A DNA stretch of 8,994 nucleotides from Clostridia bacterium (GTDB taxonomy: Bacteria; Bacillota; Clostridia; Oscillospirales; QAKW01): the NCBI GenBank assembly GCA_017442025.1, contig JAFSBD010000125.1, forward strand, positions 1-8,994, written 5' to 3'. Shown one piece after another: positions 6,553 to 8,994 of this stretch. The position numbers and the translations under genes were made by a program. The notes under the pieces are model-generated. The model was not told where the DNA came from. It made no database searches and worked only from the letters and a program-made list of their open reading frames with translations. Position 1 is the first letter of the stretch. Each line of letters starts with the position of its first letter.

Positions 6553-7666
6553 TTTCTCCTCCTTCATTTTTTTCATCCGCATTCATAAGTGGTTTCCATA
6601 TTTTGATCTTGCCGGATTCATGCAAATTTTTTAAGATCACAACGGTGATCGGTATCAGGAACATACCGCCAAAGCCAAAGAGCTTCAGGCCAACCCAGAT
6701 GCAGAATAAGGTGAGAATCGGTAACATCCCAACGTGGTCTCCAATCACCTTGGGTTCCAGAATCTGACGAACAATGGTAACAACAATATAAATGCAAATG
6801 ATGATCAGTGCGCGCCAGGGAGAGCCGGTCAACAGGCAGAATGCAGACCAGGGTATCAAAATGGTTCCAACGCCTAAAACAGGCAAAATGTCGACGATTG
6901 AAATCAGGAACGCCAACGGCAAAGCAGGCTTAAACCCAAAGATCAGGAAAAAGATCAAAAGTTCTGCAAAGGTGATAAACATCAGGATAGAGTAGGAACG
7001 AAGATATTTCCAAATGGTGGAAAACAGTGTTCGCTTAACATCGAGGATCAATTCTTGCATGCGTGGCTTAAACTGCGCAAGAATGAACCGTTTGACCGTG
7101 GGGAAGGAGATGGACATAAAAATACTCGAAACAACGGATACGATAAAAAAGACAATGGCGCTGGGAATATGCACCACCATATCGCCTGCATAACCCAAGA
7201 CCAAGCCGCCTACCGAACCGGTTAAAAGGGTGCTATAGTCATAATTGGAAAGGTAAGCAAAAACCTTTTCCAAAACTGCATCGGGGATGCTTGCAAAAAT
7301 CCCGTTATTATTTTGAGCGGTGTTTTTAAGGTAGTCGATGATTTGGTTCACATAGGCGGGGATGTTAAAAACTAAATCCTTTCCTTCTTTCCAAATATAT
7401 GTTGAAAGAAAAGCACCGATTGCCAATAAAACCAACAAGAGCAAAACGATACAAACGGAACTGGATATTCCGCGGGGGATACGTAATTTTGATACCATGA
7501 TACGAACCAAAGGCTCAACCAGCGATGCTGCAATGAATGCAATAATAAAGGGCGCAATCGCTCCGAAAACATAGCGCACCGCGAGATAGGCTAAAAATAA
7601 GAAGACGCCGATAAATGCAACTTGGATCAAATAATGCAGTTTTTTATAGTCGCGTTTTGAAAGCAT
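6539..7666 (-). CDS. ytvI: AI-2E-family membrane protein, sporulation protein YtvI-like
   Basis: A protein of 375 residues, close to B. subtilis YtvI (about 370). It shows the AI-2E transporter plan: paired hydrophobic helices near the N-terminus (about residues 13-50), a third near 65-90, an amphipathic extracytosolic region (about 95-160), a helix near 160-190, and a C-terminal block of several helices with the family signatures VDILPVLGVGTILIPW and RQILEPKVIG. These C-terminal motifs resemble the YtvI branch. YtvI is a sporulation-associated membrane protein of unknown biochemical role; export or permease function is assumed from the family. ATG 7666 is chosen because GGAG lies eight bases upstream; an in-frame ATG at 7714 has no binding site and lies upstream of a TATAAT promoter element. 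The HD gene overlaps its end. AI-2E membership is firm, the YtvI name less so. Confidence 0.88.
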   Translation of the reverse strand: MLSKRDYKKLHYLIQVAFIGVFLFLAYLAVRYVFGAIAPFIIAFIAASLVEPLVRIMVSKLRIPRGISSSVCIVLLLLVLLAIGAFLSTYIWKEGKDLVFNIPAYVNQIIDYLKNTAQNNNGIFASIPDAVLEKVFAYLSNYDYSTLLTGSVGGLVLGYAGDMVVHIPSAIVFFIVSVVSSIFMSISFPTVKRFILAQFKPRMQELILDVKRTLFSTIWKYLRSYSILMFITFAELLIFFLIFGFKPALPLAFLISIVDILPVLGVGTILIPWSAFCLLTGSPWRALIIICIYIVVTIVRQILEPKVIGDHVGMLPILTLFCIWVGLKLFGFGGMFLIPITVVILKNLHESGKIKIWKPLMNADEKNEGGENATT

Positions 7667-7702
7667 TTTAAGTACTCCAAATCTATCCAATATTTCTAAA
7701 AT

Positions 7703-7731
7703 ATTATAACACATAAGTTATTTAAAAATAA
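7703..7731 (-). promoter_or_regulatory. Candidate extended -10 promoter of the ytvI-like/HD operon
   Basis: On the minus strand TATAAT (7703-7708) is preceded by TG one base upstream, making an extended -10 (TGTTATAAT). The -35 region, with a 17-base spacer, is a weak TTATTT (7726-7731). The expected start is near 7696, leaving a leader of about 30 bases. A small inverted repeat AATATTT-CTA-AAATATT (7689-7705) overlaps the -10. No sigma-E-like pattern was seen here. Confidence 0.5.
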
Positions 7732-7747
7732 AGGTTATTTTATAAAA

Positions 7748-7761
7748 AAGTAAATTTACTT
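7748..7761. repeat. Perfect 14-base palindrome, candidate operator
   Basis: AAGTAAATTTACTT is a perfect inverted repeat with no spacer. Its last two bases are the first two of the pheB -35 hexamer, so a dimeric protein bound here would touch RNA polymerase at that promoter. It lies in the divergent region, about 40 bases upstream of the ytvI-side -10. No second copy is seen elsewhere in the window. The sequence is AT-rich, so chance is not excluded. Confidence 0.5.
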
Positions 7762-7788
7762 GATATTATGGAGAAAATGTGTTATAGT
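7760..7788 (+). promoter_or_regulatory. Sigma-A promoter of the pheB-like gene
   Basis: TTGATA (7760-7765) and TATAGT (7783-7788) each match consensus at 5 of 6 positions with exactly 17 bases between, and a TG lies one base before the -10. The start of transcription is expected near 7795, giving a leader of about 40 bases before GTG 7836. This is the best-formed promoter in the divergent region. Confidence 0.72.
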
Positions 7789-7835
7789 GTTCGCGGTGTA
7801 TAAACAGTTGATTTTCAGAAAAGGACGGATCGGTT

Positions 7836-8279
7836 GTGAATCAGGAATATTTTTTAATTGATAAAAGCGTATTGCCGGAGATCTTTTCAAAAGTAATCGA
7901 AGCTAAAAAATTATTGCAAACAGGGCAATGCAAAACAGTAAATGATGCAACAAAAAAGGTGAATATTTCTCGGAGCGTGTTCTATAAATACCGCGACAGT
8001 GTGCATGTTTTTGTTGAAAAGGATAAGAAAAATATCATAACCATTATTTTATATTTATCCGACGAAATCGGTGCATTATCCCGCGTTTTATCATTGATTT
8101 CATCGGTCGGCGCGAGTATCCTGACGATCAACCAGAATGTTCCGATGAATGGAATTGCCCCGGTCTCAATTTCATTTATTACGTTGAATATGGAGATCGA
8201 GTTAGAGCATCTTCTTCGAGAAATGGCAAAGCTCAATGGGGTCTTGAGTGTAAAGCCTGTGGCAAAAGAGCGTGGATAG
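7836..8279 (+). CDS. pheB: ACT domain-containing protein, PheB-like (UPF0735 family)
   Basis: A protein of 147 residues, the usual length for this family. The N-terminal half holds a helix-turn-helix-like stretch (VNDATKKVNISRSVFYKYRD, residues 35-54) and the C-terminal half an ACT domain (about 67-143) with the characteristic LSDEIGALSRVLSLI, in which G79 falls at the ligand-binding turn. The same two-part plan and SRSxFYKYRD sequence occur in B. subtilis PheB. ACT domains bind amino acids, so the protein is probably a small amino-acid-responsive regulator rather than an enzyme; the link to phenylalanine rests on old genetics and is weak. The GTG start is preceded by AAGGA at 7821-7825, ten bases away. 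It is followed by an aspartokinase gene 59 bases later, which suggests a role in aspartate-family synthesis here. Confidence 0.9.
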   Translation: MNQEYFLIDKSVLPEIFSKVIEAKKLLQTGQCKTVNDATKKVNISRSVFYKYRDSVHVFVEKDKKNIITIILYLSDEIGALSRVLSLISSVGASILTINQNVPMNGIAPVSISFITLNMEIELEHLLREMAKLNGVLSVKPVAKERG

Positions 8280-8287
8280 AATATAAT
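8259..8287 (+). promoter_or_regulatory. Possible internal promoter for the aspartokinase gene
   Basis: A perfect TATAAT (8282-8287) begins just after the pheB stop codon, with GTGGCA (4 of 6 matches to TTGACA) 17 bases upstream inside the end of pheB. It would give a leader of about 45 bases before ATG 8339. Read-through from the pheB promoter is equally possible, since no terminator separates the genes. Confidence 0.35.
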
Positions 8288-8338
8288 AAAATATAGAATA
8301 TTCATTCGTCGAAATTGCTGGAAATACAGGAGGATTTC

Positions 8339-8994
8339 ATGGGACTGCTCGTCCAGAAATTCGGCGGAACCTCGGTGGCCGACCGAATTTGCATATATAA
8401 TGTTGCAAACATTATTGCACGCAGAATAAGCGAGGGGTATCGTGTTGTAACAGTGGTTTCGGCCCAAGGCGATACAACGGATCATCTTCTTGCTAAAGCA
8501 CTTGAAATCGCACCGAATCCTGATCCCAGGGAATTGGATGCCCTGATCGCAACCGGCGAACAATCTTCTGCGGCACTATTGGCGATTGCATTGATCGCCA
8601 TCGGCGTTCCGGCTGTTTCTCTGACCGGCACGCAGGCCGGGATCATAACAAACGGAAATTTTGGAAATGGGGAAATACAGAAGATTGAGGTTAATGAGAT
8701 TCAAAAACATTTAGATCAGAATCGGTCGGTAGTTATTACCGTATTTCAAGGTGTTGATTATAATAAAAATACCGTTACGTTGGGTCGCGGCGGATCTGAT
8801 ACTTCGGCAGTAGCTTTGGCCGCGGCGCTGAAAGCAGACCGCTGCCGTATATATAAAGATGTGGATGGAATTTATAATGCAGATCCGCGCAAAGATCTCT
8901 CTGCAAAGAAGTATGATCGCTTGTCTTATGATGAGATGCTGAAGATCTGTGATAGCGGCTCTGGAGTTCTGCAAAGAAAGAGTGTGGAATTGGC
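8339..8994 (+). CDS. Aspartokinase (3' end outside window)
   Basis: The first 218 codons of an aspartate kinase, which phosphorylates aspartate at the entry to lysine, threonine, methionine and diaminopimelate synthesis. Seen in order: the nucleotide- and substrate-binding KFGGTSVA (residues 7-14), VVSAQGDTTD, a GEQ motif in ATGEQSSAALLAIAL, TLGRGGSDTSAVALA and YKDVDGIYNADPR. The amino acid kinase domain is almost complete at the edge; the C-terminal ACT domains lie outside. Two differences from the usual consensus stand out: VSAMGDTTD has Q for M, and the normally strong GAKVLHP motif reads GSGVLQR (residues 207-213), lacking the lysine. The start is fixed by AGGAGG (8328-8333) five bases before the ATG. 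It lies downstream of the pheB-like gene with no terminator between, so cotranscription is likely. Which isozyme class it belongs to cannot be told from this part. Confidence 0.93.
   Translation, partial: MGLLVQKFGGTSVADRICIYNVANIIARRISEGYRVVTVVSAQGDTTDHLLAKALEIAPNPDPRELDALIATGEQSSAALLAIALIAIGVPAVSLTGTQAGIITNGNFGNGEIQKIEVNEIQKHLDQNRSVVITVFQGVDYNKNTVTLGRGGSDTSAVALAAALKADRCRIYKDVDGIYNADPRKDLSAKKYDRLSYDEMLKICDSGSGVLQRKSVEL

Noticed and set aside
8280..8338. Riboswitch or T-box leader for aspartokinase (a lysine riboswitch would be expected in some Firmicutes)
   Set aside because: The gap is only 59 bases, far too short for a lysine riboswitch or T-box, and shows no terminator hairpin.
7982..8563. 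Minus-strand open frame of 193 codons
   Set aside because: It covers the end of pheB and the start of aspartokinase antisense, both of which are clearly recognised; it has no family resemblance or ribosome binding site.
8711..8974. Minus-strand open frame of 87 codons
   Set aside because: It is antisense to the highly conserved aspartokinase motifs TLGRGGSD and DVDG.
1..8994. Mobile element, CRISPR array, toxin-antitoxin or phage-defence genes
   Set aside because: No transposase or integrase-like product, no direct repeat arrays, and every sizeable open frame is explained by the listed core genes. The HD-domain protein alone is not evidence of a defence system.

Overview
The window looks like a chromosomal segment of an endospore-forming member of the Clostridia (Firmicutes), perhaps near the Oscillospiraceae, although that finer placement is inference. 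The reasons are three sporulation-type genes (spoIIE, cwlD and a ytvI-like gene), strong AGGAGG-type ribosome binding sites, moderately AT-rich DNA and typical Gram-positive sigma-A promoters. I see no mobile element, CRISPR array, tRNA or rRNA. This is core genome, and no gap between genes exceeds 170 bases.

Layout, left to right. At 1-2006 (minus) is most of spoIIE, the membrane-bound PP2C phosphatase of the forespore septum, cut by the window edge before its C-terminus. A 134-base divergent control region follows, with a Spo0A-box-like site placed where the -35 of the spoIIE promoter should be, and a separate promoter for mutY that may give an almost leaderless mRNA. At 2141-3740 (plus), mutY (A/G-mismatch adenine glycosylase) is followed one base later by an unrecognised four-segment membrane protein, and the pair is closed by an intrinsic terminator. 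At 3817-4509 (plus) is cwlD, the cortex-modifying amidase needed for germination, behind a sigma-E/sigma-G-like promoter and with a TTG start. At 4569-5927 (plus) is radA, whose own sigma-A promoter begins on the cwlD stop codon. A bidirectional terminator lies between radA and the convergent genes.

At 5959-7666 (minus) is a two-gene operon: a YtvI-like AI-2E-family membrane protein, and an HD-domain phosphohydrolase of unknown substrate whose start lies inside the end of the first gene. A 169-base divergent region follows, holding promoters in both directions and a perfect 14-base palindrome touching the -35 of the rightward promoter. At 7836-8279 (plus) is a PheB-like protein (helix-turn-helix-like N-terminus plus ACT domain). 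It is followed by an aspartokinase gene (8339 to beyond the window end), so the right end concerns aspartate-family amino acid synthesis.

Functionally the window mixes sporulation (spoIIE, cwlD, ytvI-like), DNA repair and recombination (mutY, radA) and amino acid metabolism (pheB-like, aspartokinase). I find no clearly new multi-gene system. The best leads are the coupled HD-domain gene, the small membrane protein, the operator-like palindrome before pheB, and an aspartokinase that departs from a normally conserved motif.
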